Assembly: GCA_963677755.1 (NCBI GenBank)
Contig: OY782506.1
Coordinates: forward strand, 2,046,001-2,110,000
Direction: 5' to 3'
Length of the DNA: 64,000 nt
From: JAIOSF01 sp963677755
GTDB taxonomy: Bacteria > Campylobacterota > Campylobacteria > Campylobacterales > Arcobacteraceae
This document shows, piece by piece, positions 25,908 through 35,855 of the stretch. Below the pieces are notes generated by a model that saw nothing but the letters and a program-made list of their open reading frames with translations, was not told the DNA's origin and ran no database searches. The position numbers and the translations under genes were made by a program. Numbering within the stretch: position 1 is the stretch's first letter; every line of letters begins with the position of its first letter.

Positions 25908-28886
25908 TTATTTCCTTTTTGTTGTCAAATAATTCATTGTTGCATTGATAAGATCATCATCATCTCTACTATGTGCTTTGATTGTCTCTTTTGTATCATC
26001 ATTATACACTATTGTTATATTCATATCATAGTTACTTATGGTTTTGATATTTTTCTCTAGTGCATTTATTTTTATAATTATAAGCTCAATAAACTGTTTT
26101 GTAGGTAAATCAAGCTTCCCAAATCTGTCTTCTGCTTCATCTTGTATCTCAAATACCTCTTTTTTAGACTCAGCTCGACTTAATCTTCTATAAAGTTCAA
26201 GTCTCACTCTATCTTCACTAATATAATCACTTGAGATAAAAGCTGTAATACTAAGCTTAATATCAACCTCTTTACTCTCCTCTTTAAGCTCTCCACTTAA
26301 AGTTGCGATTGCTTCTTCTAACATTTTCAAATAAAGTCCATATCCTATTTGTTTGATATGACCACTTTGAGCTTCACCTATAATATTTCCCCCACCTCGT
26401 ATCTCTAAATCTTGGTGAGCTAAAGCTGTTCCACTTCCTAAATATGAGTTACTTTCAAGTGCTATAAGTCTTCGTATAGCATCTTTTGTGATAGTTTTTT
26501 TATCTTCCACTAGAAAATAACAATACCCCTCTTTATCACTTCTTCCAACTCTTCCTCTAAGTTGATGTAAGTCTGCTATACCAAATCTATCAGCACCATC
26601 TATTATCATACTATTTGCATTTGGTAAGTGAAGTCCAGATTCTACTATACTAGTTGCAAGTAGTATATCAATCTCTCCAGCTTCAAAAGCTTCAATAGTC
26701 TCTTCACTTTGTTTTGGTGTGATTTTTGAGTGCATTACAGCTATTTTAAGATTTGGTATTATCTCCAAAAGGTCTTGTTTTTTTGTCTCAATTGTAGCAA
26801 TATTGTTATACACATAAAAAAGTTGCCCACCACGACGCTTCTCTCGTAAAATTATCTCTTTTATAAGCTTTTCATCATACTCTTTAACAAAACTTCTCAC
26901 CCCTAGTCTTTCACTAGGAGGGGTAAGTAAACTACTCATCCCTTTTACTTTTGATAAAGCTAGATTAAGTGTTCTTGGAATTGGTGTAGCACTCATAGAA
27001 AAAATATGTACATCGCTTCTAAGCTCTTTTAATTTCTCTTTTTGTTTTACACCAAACTTATGCTCCTCATCAATCACCACAAGTCCAAGATTAGATGTTT
27101 TTACACTTAACAGGGCATGAGTTCCAACTACAATATCTATATCTCCACCTTCTAAAGATTTTTTGATGCTGTTTCTATCTTTTGTGGTGGTTCTACCATC
27201 TAGTTTAGCAACCTTTACCCCAAATGGTTCAAGTCTCTTTTTAATCCCCTCAAAATGTTGACTTGCTAGTAGCGTAGTTGGACATACAAATAAAGCTTGA
27301 TAACCATTTAAAACAGTTGCCAACATACCATTTAAAGCAACCTCTGTTTTCCCAAACCCAACATCACCACTAAGTAATCTATCCATAACTAAACCACTAG
27401 AGATATCATTTAAGAACTCTTTGATACTTCTATTTTGATCTTTTGTGTATTCAAATCCTGCTTGATTTTGTAAAAGTTGTATCTCCTCTTTTGATGTATC
27501 TATATAGATTCCCTTAGTGAGTTCCCTTTTTGCTGCAAGTGCTATAATATCTCCTGCGATTGCAAAAAGTCTCTCTTTTACTTTTGATTTAAGTTTGGCA
27601 AAACTTCCCTTCCCAAGCTTATCCACTGTAGCAATACTACCACTATCAGCTAAATATCTATCAATTATCCCTATATTTTCTACAGGAATTAAAAGTCTAT
27701 CATCTCCAGCATATTGCACTATCACAAAATCTCGCGTAGCCCCCATAACTGTAACAGGTTCTATCCCTTTAAACTGCCCTATTCCATGCACTTCATGAAC
27801 GACAAAGTCATCTTTTTGAAGCTCATCAAGTACAATTTTTGGTTTCTTTTTTCGCTTCTTTTTTATCTCTTTATTCAAAGAGATAATAACCTCATCATCA
27901 CTTACAAGATTTATCACTTGATAATCTATTTTGTAGTTGATACTTTTATCTGTAATATCTAGTTCATGGGAGCGAATTTTTCCTTCCGTTGAAGAGATTA
28001 TAGTAACTTTTTTTCCAGCATGAAACTTCAAAAACTCATCAATATTAGCCACATCTATTTGTTTATAAGTAGCATCCTCATTTAAAGGTTCTAAAGAGAG
28101 TAGTTTCTCTTTTTGAACTCTTTTCTCCTCAAAAATATAAGCCTCTTCAACCTCTGCTAAAGCCTCTTTAGTAATAGTACTTTTAAGCTGTTCTGTATAG
28201 TATGTAGCATCATCATCTAAAAACCAAAATCCAAGTGAATGGATATCTTTTTGAAATACATCTATGTTACTATTTTCTATTTTTTCATTTAAGCGTGCAA
28301 GTTTCTGTTCATCTAAAGCCAAAAATGAAGCAGATAGAGTAAAACTCTCCAACTCCTCTTTAAAAGACTTTTGATTTTCCACATCAAATTTACGAATACT
28401 TTCAATCTCAGTATCAAATAAACTGATACGATACCCGTACTCCTCATGTGGAGGGCAAATATCAACTATATCCCCACGAATAGATACTTCCCCCTCTTCA
28501 GATACTATATCAACAAAATAGTATCCCCAATTGTAAAGCTTCTCTTTTAACTGTTCTAAATCAATAGTTTCTCCAAACTCCAACGACAAACTATCAAAAC
28601 AATTTTCATTTGGCAAAGGATAGGAAATAGTACGAATTGGTGCAATAAGAATCTTGTCTTGTTTTTTGTACTTGTGATACTCTTGAAGTGTTGCCGTTAA
28701 CTCTTTAATCTCATCAGAAAATGAAAGTAAGTCATCCCCAAAGTTTGCTCTCAAATCACTCAATACAAAAGGGGTCTTCCCTAAGAAACTTGCACAATCT
28801 CGTGCTATATTTGCTTGTTTTTCATCTGATACTATTAAAAGTTGTGTATCTTTATTGTTTTTTATATGGTTAAATATTTTGTTCAT
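25908..28886 (-). CDS. mfd: transcription-repair coupling factor
   Basis: Removes RNA polymerase stalled at DNA lesions and recruits UvrA. 992 residues, shorter than E. coli Mfd (1148) but typical of Campylobacterota. An N-terminal UvrB-like module is followed by the RNA-polymerase-interacting domain beginning FVVHEVHGIGQF. The translocase has Walker A LSGDVGFGKTE, DEEH box VIDEEHKFG, TATPIPRT, and the RGRVGRSDKEG motif VI. A C-terminal TRCF domain completes it. Follows the ion-channel gene with no gap. Confidence 0.97.
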   Translation of the reverse strand: MNKIFNHIKNNKDTQLLIVSDEKQANIARDCASFLGKTPFVLSDLRANFGDDLLSFSDEIKELTATLQEYHKYKKQDKILIAPIRTISYPLPNENCFDSLSLEFGETIDLEQLKEKLYNWGYYFVDIVSEEGEVSIRGDIVDICPPHEEYGYRISLFDTEIESIRKFDVENQKSFKEELESFTLSASFLALDEQKLARLNEKIENSNIDVFQKDIHSLGFWFLDDDATYYTEQLKSTITKEALAEVEEAYIFEEKRVQKEKLLSLEPLNEDATYKQIDVANIDEFLKFHAGKKVTIISSTEGKIRSHELDITDKSINYKIDYQVINLVSDDEVIISLNKEIKKKRKKKPKIVLDELQKDDFVVHEVHGIGQFKGIEPVTVMGATRDFVIVQYAGDDRLLIPVENIGIIDRYLADSGSIATVDKLGKGSFAKLKSKVKERLFAIAGDIIALAAKRELTKGIYIDTSKEEIQLLQNQAGFEYTKDQNRSIKEFLNDISSGLVMDRLLSGDVGFGKTEVALNGMLATVLNGYQALFVCPTTLLASQHFEGIKKRLEPFGVKVAKLDGRTTTKDRNSIKKSLEGGDIDIVVGTHALLSVKTSNLGLVVIDEEHKFGVKQKEKLKELRSDVHIFSMSATPIPRTLNLALSKVKGMSSLLTPPSERLGVRSFVKEYDEKLIKEIILREKRRGGQLFYVYNNIATIETKKQDLLEIIPNLKIAVMHSKITPKQSEETIEAFEAGEIDILLATSIVESGLHLPNANSMIIDGADRFGIADLHQLRGRVGRSDKEGYCYFLVEDKKTITKDAIRRLIALESNSYLGSGTALAHQDLEIRGGGNIIGEAQSGHIKQIGYGLYLKMLEEAIATLSGELKEESKEVDIKLSITAFISSDYISEDRVRLELYRRLSRAESKKEVFEIQDEAEDRFGKLDLPTKQFIELIIIKINALEKNIKTISNYDMNITIVYNDDTKETIKAHSRDDDDLINATMNYLTTKRK

Positions 28887-29684
28887 CTATTTTTTCTTCA
28901 ACTCTTGTATCTCATCTTGCATCTGACTTACTTTCTCTAAAAGTAGATCTATTTTTTCCTCTTCACGATTGAGTTGTTCATCTGTATGTTCACTATTTAT
29001 TTTTTGCATCTCATCAATAATAACAGCGACAAAAAGGTTAAAAAACACAAAAGCAGCAATAATAACAAAACTTACAAAATAAGCCCATGCCCAACTATAC
29101 AATGTCATAGCTTCATACATCACATCTGTCCAATCCTCAAATGTTAGTACTCTAAAAAGTGTCAACATAGAGGTTAAGAAATCTTTCCATAGTCCAGACT
29201 CAAGCTCTTCAAAGAAAAAGTTTCCAACAATCGCATAGATATAAAAAATAATAAACATCAAAATAACTATATCAACAATAGCAGGAATAGCACCTATAAG
29301 CATATCTATAATTTTTTTCAGCTCTGGTCGTGCATTTAGAAGTCGTAACACTCGAAAGATTCTCATAAGTCGTGCAATAGCTGCAAATGAAGAGTTTTCA
29401 AGTGGAATTAATGTGATAACTACAATAACAAAATCAAAGATGTTCCATCCATCTTTAAAAAAGTCTTGCCATCTCTCTTCTGCTGAAAGTTTAATAATTA
29501 TCTCTATTAAAAAATAAACAGTAATAAACATATCTATACTATAAAACAGCCACCCATAAGGCTCTGCAACTTGGTCAATAGTTTTAAACCCTAAGGCTGC
29601 TGCATAAAAAAGTATGATTCCTGTTGTAAGATTAGAGAACCATCTTGACTCTCTAATCTCTATAATCTTTTGTTTTAATCTCAT
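28887..29684 (-). CDS. one-domain voltage-gated-type cation channel (NaChBac/NavAb family)
   Basis: 265 residues, the family length; works as a homotetramer in the inner membrane. Six membrane helices are visible. S4 is RLMRIFRVLRLL (105-116) with four arginines every third residue, indicating voltage sensing. The pore helix leads to the selectivity filter TFEDWTD at 181-187; sodium channels of this family have TLESW at this place. S6 is about 200-225, and a C-terminal coiled coil (240-265) fits the tetramer bundle. The extra acids in the filter suggest calcium selectivity. Confidence 0.92.
   Translation of the reverse strand: MRLKQKIIEIRESRWFSNLTTGIILFYAAALGFKTIDQVAEPYGWLFYSIDMFITVYFLIEIIIKLSAEERWQDFFKDGWNIFDFVIVVITLIPLENSSFAAIARLMRIFRVLRLLNARPELKKIIDMLIGAIPAIVDIVILMFIIFYIYAIVGNFFFEELESGLWKDFLTSMLTLFRVLTFEDWTDVMYEAMTLYSWAWAYFVSFVIIAAFVFFNLFVAVIIDEMQKINSEHTDEQLNREEEKIDLLLEKVSQMQDEIQELKKK
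29124..29144 (-). other. acidic selectivity-filter codons of the ion channel
   Basis: These 21 bases encode filter residues 181-187, Thr-Phe-Glu-Asp-Trp-Thr-Asp. Glu183 is the conserved acid; Asp184 and Asp187 replace the Ser and neutral residue usual in sodium-selective members. Confidence 0.85.
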
Positions 29685-29735
29685 CTTTTATTATTTCCTT
29701 ATATTCGCACAGTTTCAACAATTTATTTCAAAGAA

Positions 29736-29741
29736 ATTATA
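29736..29741 (-). promoter_or_regulatory. -10 box (TATAAT) for the ion channel-mfd unit
   Basis: Perfect minus-strand TATAAT 52 bp before the ion-channel ATG. A ribosome site AAGGAAA lies in between. The operon would run ion channel, mfd, OmpA-domain gene and possibly the flavoprotein gene. Confidence 0.5.
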
Positions 29742-29931
29742 TTTAAATAAGGTTTAATTTAGGATTTAAAAAATCATTAATGAAATAACATAGTTGACTT
29801 AATAAATACTTTGAACCTAATGATAAAAGAACCGTAATTAGAAAACAAGTAAGAATACAAAAGTAAAGGTATACTAGAGACATAGTAACAGAAAATGAAA
29901 ATTCTAATAAATTATTGTAAATAAAAGCCAC

Positions 29932-29944
29932 TTCACAGTGTGAA
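29932..29944. repeat. 13-bp perfect palindrome upstream of manC
   Basis: TTCACA-G-TGTGAA, a perfect dyad with a one-base centre, about 90 bp before the manC -10 box. It looks like an operator, but the only support is the symmetry. Confidence 0.4.
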
Positions 29945-30030
29945 TCTGATATTATTTAACACTTAAATCAAAAAATTACCATAAAAAAGGAACTATATTT
30001 GCATTTTGAAGAGTTGCAAACAGAATTAAA

Positions 30031-30036
30031 TATAAT
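30031..30036 (+). promoter_or_regulatory. -10 box (TATAAT) for the polysaccharide locus
   Basis: Perfect TATAAT 34 bp before the manC ATG, the only convincing promoter found for the 33-kb + strand block. Transcription would start near 30043. Confidence 0.55.
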
Positions 30037-30069
30037 AAATCAGCAAAATATGGATTGGAGATTATAGTT

Positions 30070-31479
30070 ATGACTAACATAATTTTATGCGGGGGAAATG
30101 GCACCAGACTGTGGCCATTAAGTCGTTCACTTATGCCAAAGCAATTTGTAAAACTATTTGAAAATACACCGGAGCACAACCTCTCACAGCATGACTCAGC
30201 TCATAAATCATTATTTCAACTTACAGTTGAAAGAAATTCAAAATACTGTAAATCTCAATACATAGTATCAAATGCAGAACAATATTTTTTAGCATTAGAT
30301 CAACTACAAGAACTCAATAAAACTAATAATAAATACTTGTTAGAGCCAATAGGAAGAAATACAGCACCAGCAATAGCATTAGCTTGCTTAGATTTAGATG
30401 ATAAAGAGATTGTATTAGTAACTCCTAGTGATCATTTAATCAAAGATGAAAAGGAGTATGAAAAAGTTCTATTACAAGCAAAAGAATTAGCATTACAAGA
30501 TAATTTGGTAACTTTTGGAATAACACCAACGTTTGCAGAAACTGGCTATGGATACATAGAAGCAGATCAGTTAAATGTAAAAGCTTTCCATGAAAAACCT
30601 GATTTAAATACAGCTCAAAACTACTTAGAGACAGAAAATTACTACTGGAATTCTGGTATGTTTATGTTTAAAGCAGGAATATTTTTAGAAGAACTTAAAA
30701 AATATTCTCCAAAAATTTACGAATTTTCGATGATAGCATATAATAATGCAAAGTCAGATAATATCACTAGAATAAGACACGATGATATGATAAATATTCC
30801 AGAAGATAGTATAGATTATGCAGTAATGGAAAAGTCTACAAAAGTAAAAGTAGTACCATCAAATATTAGTTGGTCAGATGTAGGAAGTTTTGATGCACTC
30901 TATGAAGAACTGCCAAAAGATAAAGATGGAAATACAAAAAATAAGAATCATATCTCAGTGGATAGTAAAAATAATCTTATCTATGGTCATGATAGAAAAA
31001 TTGCAACTTTAGGCATTGAAGATATGATTATAGTGGATACGGGAGATGCTCTTTTAGTTTCTAAAAAAGGTAGTTCTCAAAAAGTCAAAAAAGTGGTACA
31101 GGCTTTAAAAGATACAGATTCTCAACTACACAATATTCATCTAACAGGGCATAGACCTTGGGGAACTTATACAGTACTAGAAGATAGTAAGGGCTACAAA
31201 ATAAAAAGGATAGAAGTGAAAGCAGGCAAAAGACTAAGCCTACAAAAACATTTTCATAGAAATGAACACTGGATAGTGGTATCTGGGACTGCAACTGTAA
31301 CAGTAGGAGATACAAAAAAACTAATCAGACCAAATGAATCGACATATATAAAAATGGGTGAACTTCATAGGCTTGAAAATCAAGGTAAAATTCCAGTAGT
31401 TCTTATAGAAGTACAAGTTGGAGAGTACATGGGTGAAGATGATATTATTAGACTTGATGATGATTTTGAAAGGAAATAA
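30070..31479 (+). CDS. manC: mannose-1-phosphate guanylyltransferase / mannose-6-phosphate isomerase
   Basis: Bifunctional type II enzyme making mannose 6-phosphate and then GDP-mannose. I start it at ATG 30070 (469 residues) after GGAG at 30057-30060; the in-frame TTG at 30055 overlaps that site. N-terminal pyrophosphorylase motif GGNGTRLWPLSR and the following PKQF are at residues 8-27. The C-terminal cupin isomerase carries HFHRNEHW and the typical VVSGTATV. First gene of the locus; product feeds gmd. Confidence 0.97.
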   Translation: MTNIILCGGNGTRLWPLSRSLMPKQFVKLFENTPEHNLSQHDSAHKSLFQLTVERNSKYCKSQYIVSNAEQYFLALDQLQELNKTNNKYLLEPIGRNTAPAIALACLDLDDKEIVLVTPSDHLIKDEKEYEKVLLQAKELALQDNLVTFGITPTFAETGYGYIEADQLNVKAFHEKPDLNTAQNYLETENYYWNSGMFMFKAGIFLEELKKYSPKIYEFSMIAYNNAKSDNITRIRHDDMINIPEDSIDYAVMEKSTKVKVVPSNISWSDVGSFDALYEELPKDKDGNTKNKNHISVDSKNNLIYGHDRKIATLGIEDMIIVDTGDALLVSKKGSSQKVKKVVQALKDTDSQLHNIHLTGHRPWGTYTVLEDSKGYKIKRIEVKAGKRLSLQKHFHRNEHWIVVSGTATVTVGDTKKLIRPNESTYIKMGELHRLENQGKIPVVLIEVQVGEYMGEDDIIRLDDDFERK

Positions 31480-31483
31480 TTAA

Positions 31484-32854
31484 ATGTCTAAAAGTATATT
31501 TAGAGAGTACGATATAAGAGGTATTTATCAAAAAGAGTTAAATGAACAAACAGTTAAAAAGATAGGATACTTTTTTGCTCTTGAAGTTAAAGAAAAATTC
31601 CCAGATGCAAAATATATATCTGTAGGATATGATGCAAGAACTCACTCAGTAGAACTGTGCAAATGGTTAAGTTCAGGTGTAAATAAAGCAAATCTAGAAG
31701 TACTTAATATGGGACTTGTAGCTACTCCTGTAAATTACTTCTCAAACTATATTAAAAATGATGGTAAAACACCTAGTGCCTCTATTATGATTACAGGTTC
31801 TCATAATCCACCCGAATATAATGGTTTTAAAATAACTATTGAGAAAACTCCATACTTTGGTGAAGATATCTACTCTTTAGGAGATAGAATTTTAAGTTCA
31901 GATATAATTATTGAAGACAATACAAAAAGTATAAAAATTGATACAAAAAAAGAGTATGTAGATTATATGATTAAAAAGTTTTCAGATCTAAAACTTTCTA
32001 ATAAATATTTTGTATTTGATTGTGGAAATGGAGCAGCTGGTTCTGTTTTAAGAGATATTTTAGAAGGTTTAAATCTAAACTTTAAAATTATGTACGAAAC
32101 GCCTGATGGAACTTTTCCTAATCATCACCCAAACCCAAGTGAAGAGAAAACTTTGGTTGATATTAAAAAAGAGCTTCAATCTGGAAAATATGATTTAGGG
32201 TTTGCTTATGATGGTGACGCAGATCGCATAGCAGTGCTTTCACCTAAATATAACTTTAAAGGTGATGTTCTAGCAATATTCTTTTCAAAATTTATACCTA
32301 ATCCAACTGTTATTGGTGAAGTTAAATGTTCTCAAATTATGTATGATACTATTAACTCTTATGGTAAAGCTATTATGTATAAAACAGGACATAGTAACCT
32401 AAAAGTAAAAATTAAAGAAACAAATGCTTCTTTTGCCGCAGAAGTTTCAGGACATATCTTTTTTAACGACAGATACTTTGGATATGATGATGCTATATAT
32501 GCAACACTAAGGGCTTTAGAGCTATTGAGCAATGATTTTGATTATGACACAGAATTTGAAAAATTACCAAAATTATTCTCTACAGATGAGATAAATATAA
32601 ACACTACAGAAGAAAAAAAGTTCAAAATTATAGATGCACTCAAAGAAAAACTAGCAAATCCACCTGCAGATTTTCCTCGTATCAAAAAGATAATTACAGT
32701 AGATGGAGTAAGAGTGGTTTTTGAAAAGGGATGGGGACTTATAAGAGCTAGTAACACTACTCCTAAACTTGTCACAAGGTTTGAGGCATTAGATGAAAAA
32801 ATAGCTTTAATGTACCAAACAAAACTATTAAACTTGATAAAAAAGGATATATAG
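31484..32854 (+). CDS. manB: phosphomannomutase / phosphoglucomutase
   Basis: Converts mannose 6-phosphate to mannose 1-phosphate. 456 residues, normal. The N-terminal substrate motif is REYDIRG, the phosphoserine loop is TGSHNPPEYNG near residue 105, the metal loop is YDGDADR near 245, and the C-terminal phosphate-binding loop is RASNTTPK. It lies between manC and gmd with gaps of 4 and 0 bp, completing the GDP-mannose supply. Confidence 0.96.
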   Translation: MSKSIFREYDIRGIYQKELNEQTVKKIGYFFALEVKEKFPDAKYISVGYDARTHSVELCKWLSSGVNKANLEVLNMGLVATPVNYFSNYIKNDGKTPSASIMITGSHNPPEYNGFKITIEKTPYFGEDIYSLGDRILSSDIIIEDNTKSIKIDTKKEYVDYMIKKFSDLKLSNKYFVFDCGNGAAGSVLRDILEGLNLNFKIMYETPDGTFPNHHPNPSEEKTLVDIKKELQSGKYDLGFAYDGDADRIAVLSPKYNFKGDVLAIFFSKFIPNPTVIGEVKCSQIMYDTINSYGKAIMYKTGHSNLKVKIKETNASFAAEVSGHIFFNDRYFGYDDAIYATLRALELLSNDFDYDTEFEKLPKLFSTDEININTTEEKKFKIIDALKEKLANPPADFPRIKKIITVDGVRVVFEKGWGLIRASNTTPKLVTRFEALDEKIALMYQTKLLNLIKKDI

Positions 32855-33976
32855 ATGTCAGAAAAAAAAGTAGCTTTAATAACAGGTATAACAGGTCAAG
32901 ATGGTTCTTACTTAGCAGAATTTTTACTAAAAAAAGGTTATATAGTTCATGGTATAAAAAGAAGATCTTCACTTTTTAATACAGATAGAATAGATCATCT
33001 TTATGAAGATCCACATGTAGAAAACAGAAACCTAATCCTTCACTATGGTGATATGACTGACTCTATGAACTTAACTAGAGTAATCCAAGAGACTCAACCA
33101 GATGAGATTTATAACCTAGCAGCTATGAGTCATGTTGCCGTGTCGTTTGAAACACCAGAATATGTAGCTAATGCAGATGGTACTGGAACCCTAAGAATCC
33201 TAGAAGCTGTAAAATTATTGGGACTAAGTAAGAAAACAAAAATCTATCAAGCTTCAACAAGTGAACTTTATGGAAAAGTTCAAGAAACACCACAGAGTGA
33301 AACAACACCTTTTTACCCAAGAAGCCCTTATGCAGTGGCTAAAATGTACGCTTACTGGATAACTGTAAACTACAGAGAAGCGTATGGCATGTTTGCTTGT
33401 AACGGAATTTTATTTAACCATGAGTCACCAGTAAGAGGTGAAACATTTGTAACAAGAAAAATCACTCGTGCAGCTTCAAAAATAGCTCTAGGACTTCAAG
33501 ACAAACTCTACCTTGGTAACCTTGACGCAAAAAGAGACTGGGGACATGCAAAAGATTATGTTCGTATGATGTGGATGATACTTCAAGCAGACGAGCCAGA
33601 AGATTGGGTAATAGCGACAGGACAAACAACAACTGTTAGAGACTTTGTAAAAATGTCCTTTGCTTACGCTGGAATAGAGTTAGAGTTTAAAGGTGAAGGT
33701 GTTGATGAAAAAGCTTTTGTAGTATCTTGCTCAAATCCAGAGTATCAAGTAGAAGTAGGCACAAATGTAGTTTGTGTAGACCCCAAATACTTTAGACCAA
33801 CAGAGGTTGATTTACTTCTAGGAGATCCAACAAAAGCAGAAACAAAACTAGGTTGGAGTAGAGAGTATAAACTAAAAGAACTAGTAGATGATATGATGAA
33901 AAGTGACTTAAAACTAATGACAAAAGATGTTTACCTTCAAGATGGTGGATATAAAACTATGAGTTATTACGAATAA
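32855..33976 (+). CDS. gmd: GDP-mannose 4,6-dehydratase
   Basis: Converts GDP-D-mannose to GDP-4-keto-6-deoxy-D-mannose. 373 residues, usual. NADP-binding motif TGITGQDG at 10-17. The extended-SDR catalytic pieces are STSELYGK and the YAVAK Tyr-x-x-x-Lys. The stop overlaps the start of fcl (TAATG). Confidence 0.98.
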   Translation: MSEKKVALITGITGQDGSYLAEFLLKKGYIVHGIKRRSSLFNTDRIDHLYEDPHVENRNLILHYGDMTDSMNLTRVIQETQPDEIYNLAAMSHVAVSFETPEYVANADGTGTLRILEAVKLLGLSKKTKIYQASTSELYGKVQETPQSETTPFYPRSPYAVAKMYAYWITVNYREAYGMFACNGILFNHESPVRGETFVTRKITRAASKIALGLQDKLYLGNLDAKRDWGHAKDYVRMMWMILQADEPEDWVIATGQTTTVRDFVKMSFAYAGIELEFKGEGVDEKAFVVSCSNPEYQVEVGTNVVCVDPKYFRPTEVDLLLGDPTKAETKLGWSREYKLKELVDDMMKSDLKLMTKDVYLQDGGYKTMSYYE

Positions 33977-34947
33977 TGAACAAAAACAGTAAGATATATA
34001 TAGCAGGGCATCGCGGACTTGTAGGAAGTGCTATAGTAAAAAACCTACAGAGTAAAGGCTACACTAACTTAGTTTATCGAACTCATGCTGAGCTTGATTT
34101 GATAAATCAAAAATCTGTTGAAGAGTTTTTTGAGAATGAACAACCAGAGTATGTCATACTTGCAGCCGCAAAAGTTGGTGGCATAGTCGCTAATAATACA
34201 TATAGGGCTGACTTTATTTATGAAAATTTAGCAATTCAAAATAATGTTATTCATAATGCTTATAAATACAAAGTAAAAAAACTATTATTTTTAGGAAGTA
34301 CTTGTATCTATCCAAAAGAAGCACCACAGCCAATGCCAGAAAATTGTTTACTTACAAGCCCACTAGAATACACAAACGAGCCATACGCTATAGCAAAAAT
34401 ATCAGGTATTAAGATGTGTGAGAGCTATAATATACAATATGGAACAAACTTTATAAGTGTAATGCCTACAAATCTTTACGGACCAAATGATAACTTTGAC
34501 TTAGAAACTTCACATGTTCTTCCTGCACTTTTAAGAAAAATGCACGAAGCAAAACTAGACAACACTCCACAAGTGGAAATCTGGGGAAGTGGAAAGCCAA
34601 GAAGAGAGTTTTTATACTCAGAAGATATGGCAGATGCTTGTGTGTTTTTATTAGAGAGAAGAGATTTTAAGGATACTTATAAGTCAGAAGATAAAGAGAT
34701 AAAAAATACACATATTAATATTGGTACAGGTATAGACATCTCTATAAAAGAGTTGGCTCTTACAATTAAAAAGATAGTAGGTTACGATGGAGAACTATAT
34801 TTTAATGACACAAAACCAGATGGAACAATGGTGAAATTAACTGATCCATCCAAACTTCATTCATTAGGGTGGAGGCATAAAATTGAACTTGAAGAGGGGA
34901 TACAAACTATGTATAATTGGTATCTGATAAATAAAGGAAAGAAATGA
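33976..34947 (+). CDS. fcl: GDP-L-fucose synthase
   Basis: Epimerises and reduces the gmd product to GDP-L-fucose. 323 residues, normal. Rossmann motif is AGHRGLVGSA near the N-terminus, catalytic Ser in GSTCIYP, and Tyr-x-x-x-Lys in YAIAK. It overlaps cysD by 4 bp. With the three genes before it, the organism should make GDP-fucose from fructose 6-phosphate. Confidence 0.97.
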   Translation: MNKNSKIYIAGHRGLVGSAIVKNLQSKGYTNLVYRTHAELDLINQKSVEEFFENEQPEYVILAAAKVGGIVANNTYRADFIYENLAIQNNVIHNAYKYKVKKLLFLGSTCIYPKEAPQPMPENCLLTSPLEYTNEPYAIAKISGIKMCESYNIQYGTNFISVMPTNLYGPNDNFDLETSHVLPALLRKMHEAKLDNTPQVEIWGSGKPRREFLYSEDMADACVFLLERRDFKDTYKSEDKEIKNTHINIGTGIDISIKELALTIKKIVGYDGELYFNDTKPDGTMVKLTDPSKLHSLGWRHKIELEEGIQTMYNWYLINKGKK

Positions 34948-35855
34948 TTAGTAAAAAAAGATTAACTCACCTAAAACAACTAGAAGCAGAATCGATCCAT
35001 ATTTTAAGAGAGGTTGCAGCAGAATTTTCTAACCCTGTAATGATGTACTCCGTTGGGAAAGACTCTTCTGTTATGTTACATCTTGCTATGAAGGCATTTG
35101 CCCCGGCTAAACCTCCATTTCCTATGCTGCATGTAGATACACTTTGGAAGTTTAAAGAGATGATAGATTTTCGTGACCAAAGAGCAAAAGATTTAGGCTT
35201 TGATTTGGTAGTTCACTCAAACCCTGAAGGTGTATATATGAATATCTCTCCATTTGAGCATGGAAGTAAAGTACACACCGATATTATGAAAACTCAAGGC
35301 TTAAAACAAGCACTTAATGCTGGTGGGTATGATGCAGTCATAGGAGGTGCCAGAAGAGATGAAGAAAAGTCTCGTGCAAAAGAGCGTATCTTTTCTTTTA
35401 GAGATAAACATCACAGATGGGATCCTAAAAACCAAAGACCAGAACTTTGGAATATTTACAATACCTCTATTACTAAAGGTGAATCTGTAAGAGTATTTCC
35501 TATAAGTAATTGGACTGAACTTGATATCTGGCAATATATATACCTTGAAAATATCAAAATACCATCACTCTATTTTGCTAAAGAGCAAGAAGTAGTAGAG
35601 TATGAAGGCACAAAAATCAGAGTAGATGATGATAGAGTTCCAGAGGAACTTAGGAAAAATGCCAAAAAAGAGATGGTAAGATTTAGAACTTTAGGGTGTT
35701 ATCCACTCACAGGTGCTATTAACTCCACGGCTTCTACTCTTCCTGAAATTATAAAAGAGATGCTTCTTTCAACATCGAGTGAACGTGAAGGTCGTCTTAT
35801 AGATAAAGATCAAGAGGGTGCAATGGAACTCAAAAAAATTGAAGGGTATTTTTAA
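34944..35855 (+). CDS. cysD: sulfate adenylyltransferase subunit 2
   Basis: ATP-pyrophosphatase-type catalytic subunit of ATP sulfurylase, making APS from sulfate and ATP. 303 residues, normal. PP-loop SVGKDSSVMLH near residue 38; RRDEEKSRAKER and the C-terminal TLGCYPLTGA are family marks. One-base overlap with cysN. In this place, between GDP-fucose genes and glycosyltransferases, it most likely supplies sulfation. Confidence 0.97.
   Translation: MISKKRLTHLKQLEAESIHILREVAAEFSNPVMMYSVGKDSSVMLHLAMKAFAPAKPPFPMLHVDTLWKFKEMIDFRDQRAKDLGFDLVVHSNPEGVYMNISPFEHGSKVHTDIMKTQGLKQALNAGGYDAVIGGARRDEEKSRAKERIFSFRDKHHRWDPKNQRPELWNIYNTSITKGESVRVFPISNWTELDIWQYIYLENIKIPSLYFAKEQEVVEYEGTKIRVDDDRVPEELRKNAKKEMVRFRTLGCYPLTGAINSTASTLPEIIKEMLLSTSSEREGRLIDKDQEGAMELKKIEGYF

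Larger units (their letters stand above)
29685..30069. other. 385-bp intergenic region at the edge of the polysaccharide locus
   Basis: Separates the divergent ion-channel and manC genes. It holds one -10 candidate for each direction and a 13-bp palindrome. A 62-codon hydrophobic minus-strand frame at 29743-29931 is the only other open frame of note, and I do not accept it as a gene. No IS end, tRNA or direct repeat was seen. Confidence 0.6.

Noticed and set aside
29743..29931. 62-codon hydrophobic minus-strand frame in the ion channel-manC gap
   Set aside because: It has no ribosome site, overlaps the promoter of the divergent gene, and A/T-rich DNA often gives hydrophobic frames by chance.
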